From contig NZ_FNHN01000006.1 in NCBI RefSeq assembly GCF_900103525.1, positions 124,001 through 188,000 on the forward strand: a stretch of DNA of 64,000 nucleotides, given 5' to 3'. The first letter of the stretch is position 1. Each line of letters begins with the position of its first letter. Under the pieces are notes generated by a model. The model was given only the letters and a program-made list of their open reading frames with translations, searched no databases and was not told the origin of the DNA. Source of the DNA: Bacillus sp. OK048 (GTDB lineage: Bacteria > Bacillota > Bacilli > Bacillales > Cytobacillaceae). Below, one piece after another: positions 1 through 8,045 of this stretch. The position numbers were made by a program, and so were the translations under genes.

Positions 1-1
1 A

Positions 2-211
2 AAAGCTTACTTCTGTTCTCAGTTTGTTGCAACTTTACTAATAGAATGTAACATCAACCATTTTGAGAAACCTCCATCCCTTATCGCACCACATGACTTG
101 CAGAAGGTTTGCAAATTTCAATTCGTGTATGAAGGAAAGTTAAAGGAATATCCTCATGTGGATAGCGCTGAAAAAATACTTGCTCCCTTTCCTTATTCGC
201 TCATAAACTAG
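2..211 (+). CDS. C-terminal fragment of an unidentified protein
   Basis: An uninterrupted reading frame enters from the left edge and stops at TAG 209-211, giving about 69 C-terminal residues. The fragment contains a CSQFVATLL stretch, then KPPSLIAPHDLQK and a FVYEGKLKEYP tail. A Cys-Ser-x-Phe-Val start to a helix resembles the catalytic cysteine segment of permuted papain-like NlpC/P60 hydrolases of the YiiX/YebB type, but the fragment is too short to be sure. Codon use is ordinary for this window. The start and most of the protein lie outside. It could equally be an uncharacterised Bacillaceae family. Confidence 0.5.
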   Translation, partial: KAYFCSQFVATLLIECNINHFEKPPSLIAPHDLQKVCKFQFVYEGKLKEYPHVDSAEKILAPFPYSLIN

Positions 212-433
212 AGAATATTTAGCTGCTCCACCCCTATTGATTCCCTTTTCTTTATATTATTTTTCTTCTACATTTGGTGAAACTCCAGAGGTTGATATGT
301 ATATCGGTACAATATAACCCAGAATAATAGAATGTTTAACTAGGGCGTCTCGCACTATGTAAAGGCGCTTTTTCTATGAAATTAAACAATACAGGGGCTC
401 AGAACTTCTCTTAGGGGAAACGGTTGGGAGGTG

Positions 434-478
434 AAAAAAAGAGGAAGAAATATCAATTGGTATTTCTTCCTCTTTTTT
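434..478. terminator. Bidirectional rho-independent terminator
   Basis: A near-perfect stem pairs AAAAAAGAGGAAGAAATA with TATTTCTTCCTCTTTTTT around a short loop and carries T-runs on both strands. It lies 27 bases after the stop of the minus-strand gene at 506-703 and probably ends that transcript. It could also stop readthrough from the left-edge gene. Confidence 0.85.
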
Positions 479-505
479 CCCCCTCTATCCATTGTTCCTT
501 ACCGG

Positions 506-703
506 TTATTTTTCCTCGAACGGTATTCCAAAGTCTTTTTCTATAATTTTAAGAACTAACTTGTAAGCATCTGATTGACCACTTAAGTAATTTCTATCCG
601 ATATGTGCCTTTGACTACTATATTTTTCATTTGTTTGGTCTAGGAAAATTTTAATTAAACTATGGAGGTTTTCAACTTTCGATTTTCGGTATGTTTCAGC
701 CAT
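506..703 (-). CDS. Hypothetical 65-residue protein
   Basis: The ATG start is preceded by a good site (GAAAGGAAG, 6-7 nt spacing) and the gene is followed by a strong terminator, so it looks like a real monocistronic gene. The product is charged and soluble, with no membrane segment, and is predicted mostly helical (ENLHSLIKIFLDQTNEKY and later DAYKLVLKIIEKDFGIPFEE). I do not recognise the family. A 20-bp palindrome lies about 40 bp upstream and may be its operator. Confidence 0.6.
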   Translation of the reverse strand: MAETYRKSKVENLHSLIKIFLDQTNEKYSSQRHISDRNYLSGQSDAYKLVLKIIEKDFGIPFEEK

Positions 704-1013
704 AAAAAACTTCCTTTCGTTTTTAACAGCAATATACTACGAATTGTATACAAATGTATACAAAATAGATTGATAATTCGGAAATAGTTTTTGTTGAATA
801 GACTTTTAGAAATTTAATTGAAAAAAAACTTCGTCCACGACAAGAAATTCTCTTGAAATGGAGTTAAAGCCCGTTTTTCAAAAGGGCTTGTGGCACTTTT
901 AATCAATCATTTAGTTAAGAAGAATTTGCTCATTATTTGTCGAAGATAGTAGTTGGGTATTGGTTGAAAATGGTAGAATGGGGGGGTGATTATGCTCTTA
1001 TGGGGGAATTTAA
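704..1013. other. Divergent intergenic region, 310 bp
   Basis: It separates two divergent genes. It contains the palindrome at 744-763, a weak hairpin (AAGCCC..GGGCTT, about 866-888) without a T-run, and, just before the plus-strand gene, the nine-codon frame at 992-1021. I see nothing else that looks like a gene. Confidence 0.5.
744..763. promoter_or_regulatory. Candidate operator, 20-bp palindrome
   Basis: Two exact 8-bp arms, TTGTATAC and GTATACAA, are separated by AAAT. The site sits about 40 bp upstream of the minus-strand gene at 506-703, where a dimeric HTH repressor would act. No regulator is encoded beside it, so the cognate protein is unknown. Confidence 0.45.
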
Positions 1014-1742
1014 TTGAGTAAGAGAAGGACAAAGAAGCAACAAAGACAATTAGAAGATGGTATAAAGTCGGTTCTTTTAGTGGTGGCTGGAATTTCCTAT
1101 TACTTTACACGACAACTTTATCTAACACTAATGGTGGTAGGAGTGATCGTGGTATTAATTATTGTTTTTGCAGTTTTAAAGAGTAATAGAGAAAAGGAGC
1201 GGTTAAGGAATTCTGGGATTGAGGATATCGATAAGATGGATGGTATTCTGTTTGAGCATTATCTTAAGGAACTTTATCAATCGAGAGGATATGCTGCGGA
1301 AGTAACGAGTGCTAGCGGGGATTATGGGGCTGATCTATTGCTTAAGAAGGACGGAAGAAAGATTGTGGTGCAAGCAAAGCGGTATGCAAAGGATGTAGGG
1401 ATAAAAGCAGTTCAAGAGGTATTGGGGGCAAAATCGTATTATAAGGCCGAGGAAGCATGGGTCGTTTCGAATAGCTATTTTACCAAAGCAGCAAGAGAAT
1501 TAGCCGCTAAAGGACAAGTGATGCTGGTAAATAGGGATGAGTTAATTGATTATATTCTGCTGTTAAATCCAGGAAGTGCAAAGCCCATTCCATTGAAAAT
1601 GGTAGATTCTGATTCAAACGGTTTTAATCAGACCTGTGGTAAATGCGGGAGCCCAATGGTCCTAAAGACAGGGAAAAGAGGGGCATTTCTGGGTTGCAGT
1701 AGTTTTCCGAAGTGCCGGAATACGAGGGGTTTAAATACCTAA
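1014..1742 (+). CDS. Mrr-like restriction endonuclease, membrane-anchored, with zinc finger
   Basis: The 242-residue protein has a basic N-terminus, two hydrophobic segments (about residues 18-55), then a PD-(D/E)XK nuclease fold of the Mrr_cat type. The catalytic run is visible as GDYGADLLL followed by IVVQAKRY (D...QAK). A C-terminal topoisomerase-I-type zinc ribbon follows (CGKCGSP and LGCSSFPKC). Family members cleave DNA, often modified DNA; the membrane anchor is typical of a widespread Bacillus subgroup of unknown role. The start is TTG with GGGGG seven bases upstream. A nine-codon frame (ATG 992 to TAA 1021) overlaps this start and may couple translation. No partner methylase is nearby. 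Confidence 0.85.
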   Translation: MSKRRTKKQQRQLEDGIKSVLLVVAGISYYFTRQLYLTLMVVGVIVVLIIVFAVLKSNREKERLRNSGIEDIDKMDGILFEHYLKELYQSRGYAAEVTSASGDYGADLLLKKDGRKIVVQAKRYAKDVGIKAVQEVLGAKSYYKAEEAWVVSNSYFTKAARELAAKGQVMLVNRDELIDYILLLNPGSAKPIPLKMVDSDSNGFNQTCGKCGSPMVLKTGKRGAFLGCSSFPKCRNTRGLNT

Positions 1743-1784
1743 TAAGAAAACTCAATAGTTGGTAGGCATTCTTCCAATTATTCT

Positions 1785-1822
1785 TTAAAAAAGTGCGGCT
1801 TAACCCATCTTGGATTAAGCCG
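1785..1822 (-). terminator. Terminator of the L,D-transpeptidase gene
   Basis: On the minus strand a stem CGGCTTAA..TTAAGCCG is followed by CACTTTTTT. It lies 21 bases past the stop codon of the gene at 1843. Confidence 0.75.
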
Positions 1823-1842
1823 TTCTCCTGATATTTAAATTC

Positions 1843-3276
1843 CTAATACACAACAACTGGCTGATAAACACTAAGATTATCATAGACGGTTTTCATGACA
1901 TTAGGGGCGACGTTGATACAGCCACCGGAGCCTGCCGCTAGATAGGCAGTACTGCTCCAGTTTGTCCGCCAACCAGCATCGTGGAAACCTTGACCACTGT
2001 TTGTGAAGGGTGCCCAATAACTTACTGGAACGGAATAATCGGCTTTGCCGACGGCACTGCCCTTCAATGTGTAAGGTGTTCGTTTAAAAAGGATATACCA
2101 TACTCCTGGAGATGTATCTTCTCCGGTGCTGTGTTTACCGGTAACGACATTGGTTGTCAGGACTAATTGTCCAGCTTTGTAAATCCAAATCCGCTGTTCG
2201 GCAATAGACACCTCCGCATAGGTATCCCCAATCCCATTGTTTGCTGTGGTTTCATAGCCATAGCCTTCACCGCTCCAGCCATTTCCATGAGTATTGGAAG
2301 CTGTAATCGATGTCTCTCCATTTTCAAATGCTGCTTGAATCTGGGCTGTTTCCTTTTCCATATCTAGTGCCCAGCCATAGCCTTGTCCTTTAACAGAAAT
2401 AATGGAACCTGAATGGGTCTTAAAGCTGAAATCCTTACCCAATGTGGACTGGGCAGCATTAATTTCGGTAATTTTACTTTTAATCGTGCTCGGGTCAAAC
2501 GAGACCTGCAAATCCTCAGAGATCGTTGCATTTTTTATTAGTTCGCTGCCACTTAATGTATGTACTTTATCCTGTACTTTATACTCAACGGAATGTTGAA
2601 GAAGTTCCTGTAGTTTTTGTTCTTCTTTTTTAACCTTCTCGCTGTCTTCTTTGAATGGAAGCAGGTAGATAGGATTTAGATGAATTTCACTCGTATATCC
2701 ATGCTTTTCGTATTCCTCCATTAGACTAGCGACATCATATTGTGTCCCGTCCACACTTTTCGAGACAACGATTTCTCCTTCTACCAGGGACGCATGTGCA
2801 TGAATAGGAGCTGTTAAGCTTTGATTCATTGAGGTGAGCTTTTGTTCCAGTTCGTTTTTGAGTGTTTCGCGGCGATATTGGTCCTGCTGGCCAGGCATTA
2901 AGGTATAATCTTTTTCTTTAAAAGAGGGAAAGAATGACCACTGGTTTTTTAAATGTTGTTTGACTCTGGGTAGATCATCCGTTGTGAATCCCATCTTCGT
3001 ATCTTTTCCATCTACTATTTGTTGTTCACCTATGTGGATTTCATTTGTTAAAACGGATGTTTGTAACCTTTTTAGAGCTTGGTCTGCCGTCATGCCGCTG
3101 ACTTCTATGCTATTAATCTTACTGTTGGCATTAAAGTGAGTTGCTTGATAATAGCTGATGGCGGCAAGAATAAGTGCAATGATACTAATGGTACTTAACG
3201 TGATAACCTTCCAATTTTTAAACCATTTCTGTGAATGAAGATTTTCTTCAACTTTTTTTTCTACGATGATGCCCAA
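1843..3276 (-). CDS. L,D-transpeptidase (YkuD family) with peptidoglycan-binding-like domain
   Basis: A cytoplasmic N-terminus and one membrane anchor (IITLSTISIIALILAAISYY region) are followed by a long extracytoplasmic part resembling the PG_binding_4 (VanW-associated) repeats. The C-terminal catalytic YkuD domain has a histidine in GFHDAGWR and the nucleophile in SGGCINV. The enzyme should form 3-3 cross-links or attach proteins to peptidoglycan outside the cell. I place the start at TTG 3276, seven bases after GGGGGG; another TTG at 3294 would add six residues. The gene stands alone with its own terminator. A length near 477 residues is normal for this architecture. Confidence 0.88.
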   Translation of the reverse strand: MGIIVEKKVEENLHSQKWFKNWKVITLSTISIIALILAAISYYQATHFNANSKINSIEVSGMTADQALKRLQTSVLTNEIHIGEQQIVDGKDTKMGFTTDDLPRVKQHLKNQWSFFPSFKEKDYTLMPGQQDQYRRETLKNELEQKLTSMNQSLTAPIHAHASLVEGEIVVSKSVDGTQYDVASLMEEYEKHGYTSEIHLNPIYLLPFKEDSEKVKKEEQKLQELLQHSVEYKVQDKVHTLSGSELIKNATISEDLQVSFDPSTIKSKITEINAAQSTLGKDFSFKTHSGSIISVKGQGYGWALDMEKETAQIQAAFENGETSITASNTHGNGWSGEGYGYETTANNGIGDTYAEVSIAEQRIWIYKAGQLVLTTNVVTGKHSTGEDTSPGVWYILFKRTPYTLKGSAVGKADYSVPVSYWAPFTNSGQGFHDAGWRTNWSSTAYLAAGSGGCINVAPNVMKTVYDNLSVYQPVVVY

Positions 3277-3410
3277 ATATATTCCCCCCCACAACCTGCG
3301 ACATTCTATTTTAAAACTTTGACTACTATATTTTACCAGAAGGGTAAGTGTAACTTTGTCGATATTTGTAGGTTGTTCAGTTTATAACGCTAATAAATCG
3401 TGGTGTTAAG

Positions 3411-3649
3411 ATGAATACTACTTTATTAAGTGCTCTTGCCGAGCCCAATCGATTAAAGATTGTTGAAATATCCTTAGAGACGGACTACTCACCGTGGGAG
3501 AAATTGCAGACCGACTTTAGATTCGCCAGCCATTGGCATCTAAACATCTAAGCGTGCTTTACGAAGGGTCGCAAGTAATGATTCAGGAGGTCTTTTCAGG
3601 AACCTTCGTTCAACTGGCTGATTACCTCTCAAATATTTCAGAAAACTAA
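3411..3649 (+). pseudogene. Decayed ArsR-family transcriptional regulator
   Basis: The first codons read MNTTLLSALAEPNRLKIVE, a typical ArsR N-terminus. The frame then shifts, continues as LRDGLLTVGEIADRL, meets an in-frame TAG, and resumes as IRQPLASKHLSVL, the recognition helix region. The following wing is mostly deleted and only a tail, VQLADYLSNISEN, remains before TAA 3647. At least one frameshift, one nonsense codon and one deletion make it non-functional. A typical ArsR partner such as an SRPBCC/AHSA1 gene is absent. Confidence 0.75.
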
Positions 3650-3786
3650 TATAGATCGATGACGAACAACAGAACACTGTTACTTGCAGTGTTCTTATTG
3701 TTATTGGTAATTATTTATTTATACTTATTTTAAACGACCGGAAAGGATGCTTTTTAGTTGGACTTTGAAATATTTTCTTAATACTC

Positions 3787-3815
3787 TTGCATTGCAAGGT
3801 ATATATATTTATACT
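3787..3815 (+). promoter_or_regulatory. SigA-type promoter of the padR-HAAS operon
   Basis: TTGCAT (-35, 3787-3792) and TATACT (-10, 3810-3815) are separated by 17 bp. It lies about 45 bp upstream of the PadR start codon and is overlapped by the inverted repeat at 3791-3833. Confidence 0.7.
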
Positions 3816-3833
3816 TGGTATATACCTTGCAAT
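3791..3833. promoter_or_regulatory. Inverted-repeat operator, probably PadR autoregulation
   Basis: Two exact 15-bp arms (ATTGCAAGGTATATA and its reverse complement) are 13 bp apart. They cover most of the promoter spacer, the -10 element and the transcription start. Binding would occlude RNA polymerase. PadR repressors of this size commonly autoregulate, so the adjacent gene product is the likely ligand. Confidence 0.65.
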
Positions 3834-3858
3834 ACAAGACATTGAGAGTGGTGAGTGG

Positions 3859-4173
3859 ATGTCACAAACACAAATGATGAAGGGAATAATAGATGGCTGC
3901 CTCTTAGCAATCATTGCGAAGAAGGAATGTTACGGATATGAGATGGCTGAGAGCTTAAGTAAGTATGGTTTTGATACGATCAGTGAAGGTACCATCTATC
4001 CATTATTGATGAGAATGCAACGTGAAGGACTTGTCACTTCTGTTCTGAGGAATTCTACAGCAGGCCCTAAGAGAAAGTACTACTCATTAACGAACGAGGG
4101 ACAGCAAGCATTAAATGATTTTCTAAGTAGATGGGGCCAACTTGAAAAATGTGTGAATGCGGTTATTAAGTAA
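3859..4173 (+). CDS. PadR-family transcriptional regulator
   Basis: The 104-residue protein has the short PadR-s1 layout: a winged helix with YGYEMAESLSKYGFD, then SEGTIYPLLMRMQREGLV (the characteristic GTIYPLL motif), a beta wing with GPKRKYYSLT, and one C-terminal dimerisation helix. I choose ATG 3859 (MSQTQMMKG) because GTGGTGAG precedes it; the longer frame from 3787 runs through the promoter. It lies 17 bp before a HAAS membrane protein. PadR-HAAS pairs usually respond to envelope stress or antimicrobials, but no effector can be read here. Confidence 0.88.
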   Translation: MSQTQMMKGIIDGCLLAIIAKKECYGYEMAESLSKYGFDTISEGTIYPLLMRMQREGLVTSVLRNSTAGPKRKYYSLTNEGQQALNDFLSRWGQLEKCVNAVIK

Positions 4174-4190
4174 GAAAATTAAGGGTTGAG

Positions 4191-4970
4191 GTGGAGAACG
4201 TGGTAGAAAATCAACTATCTGTAAAAAGTAAGAAGTTTCTTGATGACTTAAGGGTATATTTGTTTTCAAGCGGGAAAAACAACCATGAGATTAAAGAAAT
4301 TACGGAAGAACTTGAGGCTCATCTACATGAGGCTGAGCAAAATGGAAAATCCATTGATCAAATTGTAGGGGCATCTCCAAAGGAATATATGATGACTATT
4401 TCAAGTGAGATGAAGACGGACTATCGATCTTGGGCGAAATATATTCCACTCATTATTATTGGTTCCATGTCATTTACTATTTTTGGAGACCTTATACAAG
4501 GTACGTTAAGCTATAGTTTATTCAAAATTATCGGAACGCTTGTATATAGTATCCTGTTCTTTGGAGGAGTAATGTTTGCTTATCGCTATGTAGCTAGAAA
4601 TCAAGTATCGAGAATAATGGAGTTTTTCATTTTATTATTGCCGATTATCCTTAGTATGCTTATTTTCGTAGGAGTACTATTCGTTGATTCTATTTATAAA
4701 ACGCCCATGATTGATTTTGGAATGATAGGCAGTTGGGTCATTGGATTGCTACTTCTTTGTTTTATTATCCTATTTTCTGTTTGGGCGAAGACGGCCATTT
4801 TGCCTGTAACATTACTAGCACTTCACCTGCCGACATTTTTGTTATCATTCACTTCCTTCAATGTAGAAACACAGTTAATTACTAGCATGTTTATCACTTA
4901 TGTATTAATTGGACTCTATTTATTTTACATGGTGAAAAAGGATAAAAAGAATAAGGAAGTAATCGACTAG
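4191..4970 (+). CDS. HAAS-domain integral membrane protein
   Basis: Residues about 12-70 form a helical HAAS domain (KSKKFLDDLRVYL, then ITEELEAHLHEAEQNG and a G-x-SPKEYM turn). Roughly six or seven transmembrane helices follow. Such proteins are almost always encoded with a PadR repressor, as here. Their function is not established; a role in sensing or modulating envelope stress is inferred. The start is GTG 4191; GTG 4200, closer to a GGTGGAG motif, is an alternative. A strong terminator follows. Confidence 0.75.
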   Translation: MENVVENQLSVKSKKFLDDLRVYLFSSGKNNHEIKEITEELEAHLHEAEQNGKSIDQIVGASPKEYMMTISSEMKTDYRSWAKYIPLIIIGSMSFTIFGDLIQGTLSYSLFKIIGTLVYSILFFGGVMFAYRYVARNQVSRIMEFFILLLPIILSMLIFVGVLFVDSIYKTPMIDFGMIGSWVIGLLLLCFIILFSVWAKTAILPVTLLALHLPTFLLSFTSFNVETQLITSMFITYVLIGLYLFYMVKKDKKNKEVID

Positions 4971-5011
4971 AAACCTACTGTAGCTTCTTTAATCGCGTGT
5001 AGATACAAGAA

Positions 5012-5049
5012 AACCACCCCTGCGCCGTAGGACGCAAAAGGGGTGGTTC
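5012..5049. terminator. Bidirectional terminator between convergent genes
   Basis: The stem AACCACCCCT-GCG pairs with CGC-AAA-AGGGGTGGTT. It serves the HAAS gene on the plus strand and the convergent MarR gene on the minus strand. Confidence 0.8.
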
Positions 5050-5087
5050 TTATAAATAAACTACTCCCTATGGTATTGGCCAATTCC

Positions 5088-5519
5088 TCAAACCAATTCC
5101 CCAATGTTTTGCTTAATTTGTGATAACAAGGTTTTAAGACTATTCACTTGTTCTTCTGTCAGCCCATTAATAATATCCTTCATGGTTTGGTGTTCAATAA
5201 TTAAAAGGTCTTTATAGATCGCTCTAGCTTCTTCCGTTAGATAAATGGCGAGCGAGCGTCTGTCGTTATGTTGTTTAGTGATTAATCCTTTTGCCAGCAT
5301 GTTGTCTAACATTCTGGTAATACCAGGAGGATCTTTTTCCGATCGTAAGGCTAGTTCTTTTTGACTGATGCCTTCTTCCTCTATTAATCGTGTGATTAAC
5401 ACAAATTGTTCAGGTGTTATATTATAGTCCTTTAATCTTCGAGCAAACAAATTATTTAAATTTAAGGCGGTTCTATTTAATAAATAACCAACGGATGAGT
5501 CAAGTAAACTATGTTCCAA
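5088..5519 (-). CDS. MarR-family regulator, probable controller of the adjacent catabolic operon
   Basis: A 143-residue winged-helix protein with the MarR arrangement: N-terminal dimerisation helix, ITPEQFVLITRL, ISQKELA, recognition helix PPGITRMLDNMLAKGLI, wing NDRRSLAIYLT, and long C-terminal helices. The start is TTG with AAAGGAG nine bases upstream. It is divergent from the ring-cleavage operon, separated by a 347-bp region containing an inverted repeat exactly where that operon's transcript would start. MarR proteins of this arrangement usually repress until an aromatic ligand binds; that assignment here is inference. Confidence 0.85.
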   Translation of the reverse strand: MEHSLLDSSVGYLLNRTALNLNNLFARRLKDYNITPEQFVLITRLIEEEGISQKELALRSEKDPPGITRMLDNMLAKGLITKQHNDRRSLAIYLTEEARAIYKDLLIIEHQTMKDIINGLTEEQVNSLKTLLSQIKQNIGELV

Positions 5520-5683
5520 TTTGTGTTTCTCCTTTAATAGTTCGTTCTAGTACTACTATCTTATTAAAATGTCTCGTCTTTGTAAATTTATCATAAGCAA
5601 AATAGTAAAACTATTAAATCATTCATAAAGATCTAAGTATAATCATAATATTTTAAAAATTGGATAAAGTTTGACTCTTTATA

Positions 5684-5713
5684 TTGACACAACGAATCAC
5701 CTGTTGATAAAAT
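5684..5713 (+). promoter_or_regulatory. SigA-type promoter of the catabolic operon
   Basis: TTGACA (5684-5689) and TAAAAT (5708-5713) are separated by 18 bp. Transcription would start near 5720, at the left edge of the inverted repeat, leaving a leader of about 145 bases before the dioxygenase start codon. Confidence 0.6.
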
Positions 5714-5719
5714 AACCTC

Positions 5720-5758
5720 TAATAGTTGTTGTGTTAACTGTTAATAAAACAACTATTA
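5720..5758. promoter_or_regulatory. Inverted-repeat operator downstream of the promoter, probably for MarR
   Basis: Two exact 11-bp arms, TAATAGTTGTT and AACAACTATTA, flank a 17-bp spacer beginning at about +1. The position suits repression by the divergently encoded MarR protein. Confidence 0.6.
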
Positions 5759-5774
5759 ATTTATTGACTGTTTT

Positions 5775-5788
5775 TGAAAGCGTTAACA
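5775..5788. promoter_or_regulatory. CcpA cre site
   Basis: TGAAAGCGTTAACA matches the Bacillus cre consensus TGWAANCGNTNWCA at every position. It lies about 55-70 bp into the predicted transcript, a usual place for roadblock catabolite repression. The operon should be shut down by preferred sugars. Confidence 0.75.
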
Positions 5789-5866
5789 CTTTAGGGAGGG
5801 ATTCATTGTTAAAATAGTGTTTTTTTAAACATTAGAAAACTACTAAAACATAAGGAGTGACGAATA

Positions 5867-6793
5867 ATGGTAAATCCACATTTTTTATCGCAGTTGGCAC
5901 ATGTAGAATTGCTATCCCCTAAACCGGAGGAAACAGTCAATTATTTAAAGGAAGTATGGGGGCTTGAAGAGACGACTAGAACGGGACAGTCTGTCTATTT
6001 ACGTGCATGGGGAGACTACTTTCACCATTCTTTAAAAATCACAGAAGCTGCTGGTCCTGGATTAGGTCATATCGGCTGGCGGGCTGACAGTCAGGGAGCA
6101 TTAGAAAATGTAGTTCAGCATCTTGAAAGAACTGAGTTAGGAAAGGGTTGGATTGACGGTGATTTAGGGCACGGTAAAGCCTATCAATTTATTGCCCCTG
6201 GAGGACACTTATCTGAGGTATTTTGGGATGTTGAATGGTATCAGGCACCTGAAGGAAAAGAGAGCGTTTGGAAAAACCGCCCACAAAAGCAAGTACGCCG
6301 TGGAATTGGAGTACGTCGTTTAGACCATGTTACGGTACTAACGGATAATACGACTGTGGATCGTTTATTCTATCAAGATTTAGGAATTCGATACAATGAG
6401 GGGATTTATTCGGATTTTGGAGATGAGATTGGCGCTTGGATGTCTGTGTCGAACCTTTCCCATGATATTGCTTTTATTAATGCGGGATTTAAAGGTGGAT
6501 TCCATCATGTATGTTTTGCGGTAGAGAGCAGAGAAGAATTACTAAATGCTGCTGATACGATCCGCGAGCATGGGTTTGAAATTGAATCGGGCCCAGGAAA
6601 ACATGCCGTTGCCGAAGGCCTGAACCTTTATGCGATCGAGCCAGGTGGAAATCGAATTGAACTGTACGCAGGAGCACATTTAGTATTCGCGCCAGATTGG
6701 GGTCCAAAAAAATGGAAAGTTTCTGAAAACCCAAATGATGCCTGGTCTTCCTTTAATCTATTTAATCCAGATGGAAGTTTAAAATACAGCTAA
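5867..6793 (+). CDS. Extradiol ring-cleavage dioxygenase (catechol 2,3-dioxygenase-like, VOC superfamily)
   Basis: A 308-residue two-domain type I extradiol dioxygenase. The C-terminal domain has the Fe(II) triad His154 (RLDHVTVL), His214 (GFHHVCF) and Glu265 (GNRIELY), at nearly the same positions as in XylE-type catechol 2,3-dioxygenases. It should open a vicinal dihydroxy ring next to one hydroxyl using O2. The first domain (AHVELLSPKPEETVNYL) is structural and lacks the metal set. It is the first gene of a five-gene operon; the leader carries a cre site and the ATG follows AAGGAGTG. The substrate cannot be read; catechol, a substituted dihydroxybenzoate or a hydroxypyridine are all possible. 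Confidence 0.88.
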   Translation: MVNPHFLSQLAHVELLSPKPEETVNYLKEVWGLEETTRTGQSVYLRAWGDYFHHSLKITEAAGPGLGHIGWRADSQGALENVVQHLERTELGKGWIDGDLGHGKAYQFIAPGGHLSEVFWDVEWYQAPEGKESVWKNRPQKQVRRGIGVRRLDHVTVLTDNTTVDRLFYQDLGIRYNEGIYSDFGDEIGAWMSVSNLSHDIAFINAGFKGGFHHVCFAVESREELLNAADTIREHGFEIESGPGKHAVAEGLNLYAIEPGGNRIELYAGAHLVFAPDWGPKKWKVSENPNDAWSSFNLFNPDGSLKYS

Positions 6794-6835
6794 TTAGATA
6801 GCTATGAATCTACTAGGAAGGATGCGTTATCGATT

Positions 6836-7975
6836 ATGTGGCATTATTGGCCAGAAAGCTATATGTGGTCGTATCAGTTAGTACGTATCATTGGGCATTC
6901 TAATTTTGGCGGCAGTAATTTCAGTGAATGTTTGCAGGCGGCTGAACGAATTACGCTCGGAGATTATGATAGCTGGTACACAGAATGGACGAGATTGGGT
7001 GACAGGGTTTTAGCTCAAGGACATGAAGCGTCTGATCAAGGAAATCTCGTTACAGCGCGTGCTCATTTCTTACGTGCTTCTAATTATACCCGCCTCGGTG
7101 AATTTTTCTTGCAGCCGGATGATCCAAGGAAAATGGATACGTATGTAAAGGGAATTGACGTGTTTCGAAAAGGGGCTAAGTTGATGGAAAACCCTCCTGA
7201 AATCATCGAAATTCCTTATGAGGATTCTTTTTTACCGGGTTATTTTTGCCGTGGTTCGCAAGCGGAAAAATCACCTGTTGTCGTGATGTTCGGAGGACTT
7301 GATTCTACCGCTGAAGAAATTTATTTTGCGTTATCTCAAATTCTATACGAACGTGGGTTGGGATTGATTGCGGTTGATGGTCCAGGTCAAGGCGCAGCCT
7401 TACGTTTAAACCATATTGCTTCTCGCTATGATTTTGAGAAGGCAGGTTCTGCTGTCGCGGATTGGGCTGAGAATCATCCAGCCGTTGATTCGGACCGAAT
7501 GGCGATCATGGCTTGGTCGATGGGTGGATATATGGCTGCTCGAATCGCAGCATTTGAACCAAGGTTTAAGGCGTGTGGGATTTATAGTGCAGTCTATGAT
7601 TATAACGATATGTGGAAAACGAGAGCAGAAGATCATCCGTTAGGGAACATTCTGCAGCATGTAATGGGTGTAGACAGCATGCCAGAGGCAAGAGAAAAAC
7701 TCAAAAATTATAATTTACGCGGCGTAGCTGAAAAAATAACATGTCCTACCTATGTTCTTCATGGTGAAGAGGATAAACAAGCTAATGTTGACCAAGCCTA
7801 CCGTGTCTACAATGCATTAACCTGTGAAAAAGTATTAAACATTGTGACAGCTGATCAAACAGGTGCAGCTCACTGTCAATCGGATAATCTAACGCAAGCC
7901 TTTCCGTTGTTTGATTGGATTCAGCAGCAGCTTAATGCGAAGCTTCCAAAGAGCGAGTTAGTCAGCAGTAAATAG
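6836..7975 (+). CDS. Alpha/beta hydrolase related to 2,6-dihydroxypseudooxynicotine hydrolase
   Basis: A 379-residue hydrolase. The N-terminal helical cap (GGSNFSECLQAAERITLGDYDSW divided over residues about 24-46, then AHFLRASNY) is characteristic of the family containing DHPON hydrolase of nicotine catabolism and fungal Ayg1-like enzymes, which cleave C-C bonds in polyketone side chains. The catalytic serine lies in AWSMGGY, the aspartate near HGEEDKQAN and the histidine in GAAHCQS. It probably cuts the ring-cleavage product or an acyl side chain. The ATG at 6836 is 14 bases from AGGAAGG, an unusually long gap, with no better in-frame start. Confidence 0.82.
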   Translation: MWHYWPESYMWSYQLVRIIGHSNFGGSNFSECLQAAERITLGDYDSWYTEWTRLGDRVLAQGHEASDQGNLVTARAHFLRASNYTRLGEFFLQPDDPRKMDTYVKGIDVFRKGAKLMENPPEIIEIPYEDSFLPGYFCRGSQAEKSPVVVMFGGLDSTAEEIYFALSQILYERGLGLIAVDGPGQGAALRLNHIASRYDFEKAGSAVADWAENHPAVDSDRMAIMAWSMGGYMAARIAAFEPRFKACGIYSAVYDYNDMWKTRAEDHPLGNILQHVMGVDSMPEAREKLKNYNLRGVAEKITCPTYVLHGEEDKQANVDQAYRVYNALTCEKVLNIVTADQTGAAHCQSDNLTQAFPLFDWIQQQLNAKLPKSELVSSK

Positions 7976-8045
7976 GTGTTTTAGTTCCGAAAGGTATGAT
8001 TCTGCTTGGAAGGTTTTGAATATTCCGCAAAAAGGGGATGTTACT

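Noticed and set aside
866-888. Possible relationship of CCCGTTTTTCAAAAGGGC with a similar text near 46190
   Set aside because: The shared stretch is short and self-complementary; coincidence is likely and no gene depends on it.
5867-6793. Simple glyoxalase or bleomycin-resistance protein
   Set aside because: Two-domain length, full metal triad at XylE-like positions and the operon context support an extradiol dioxygenase.
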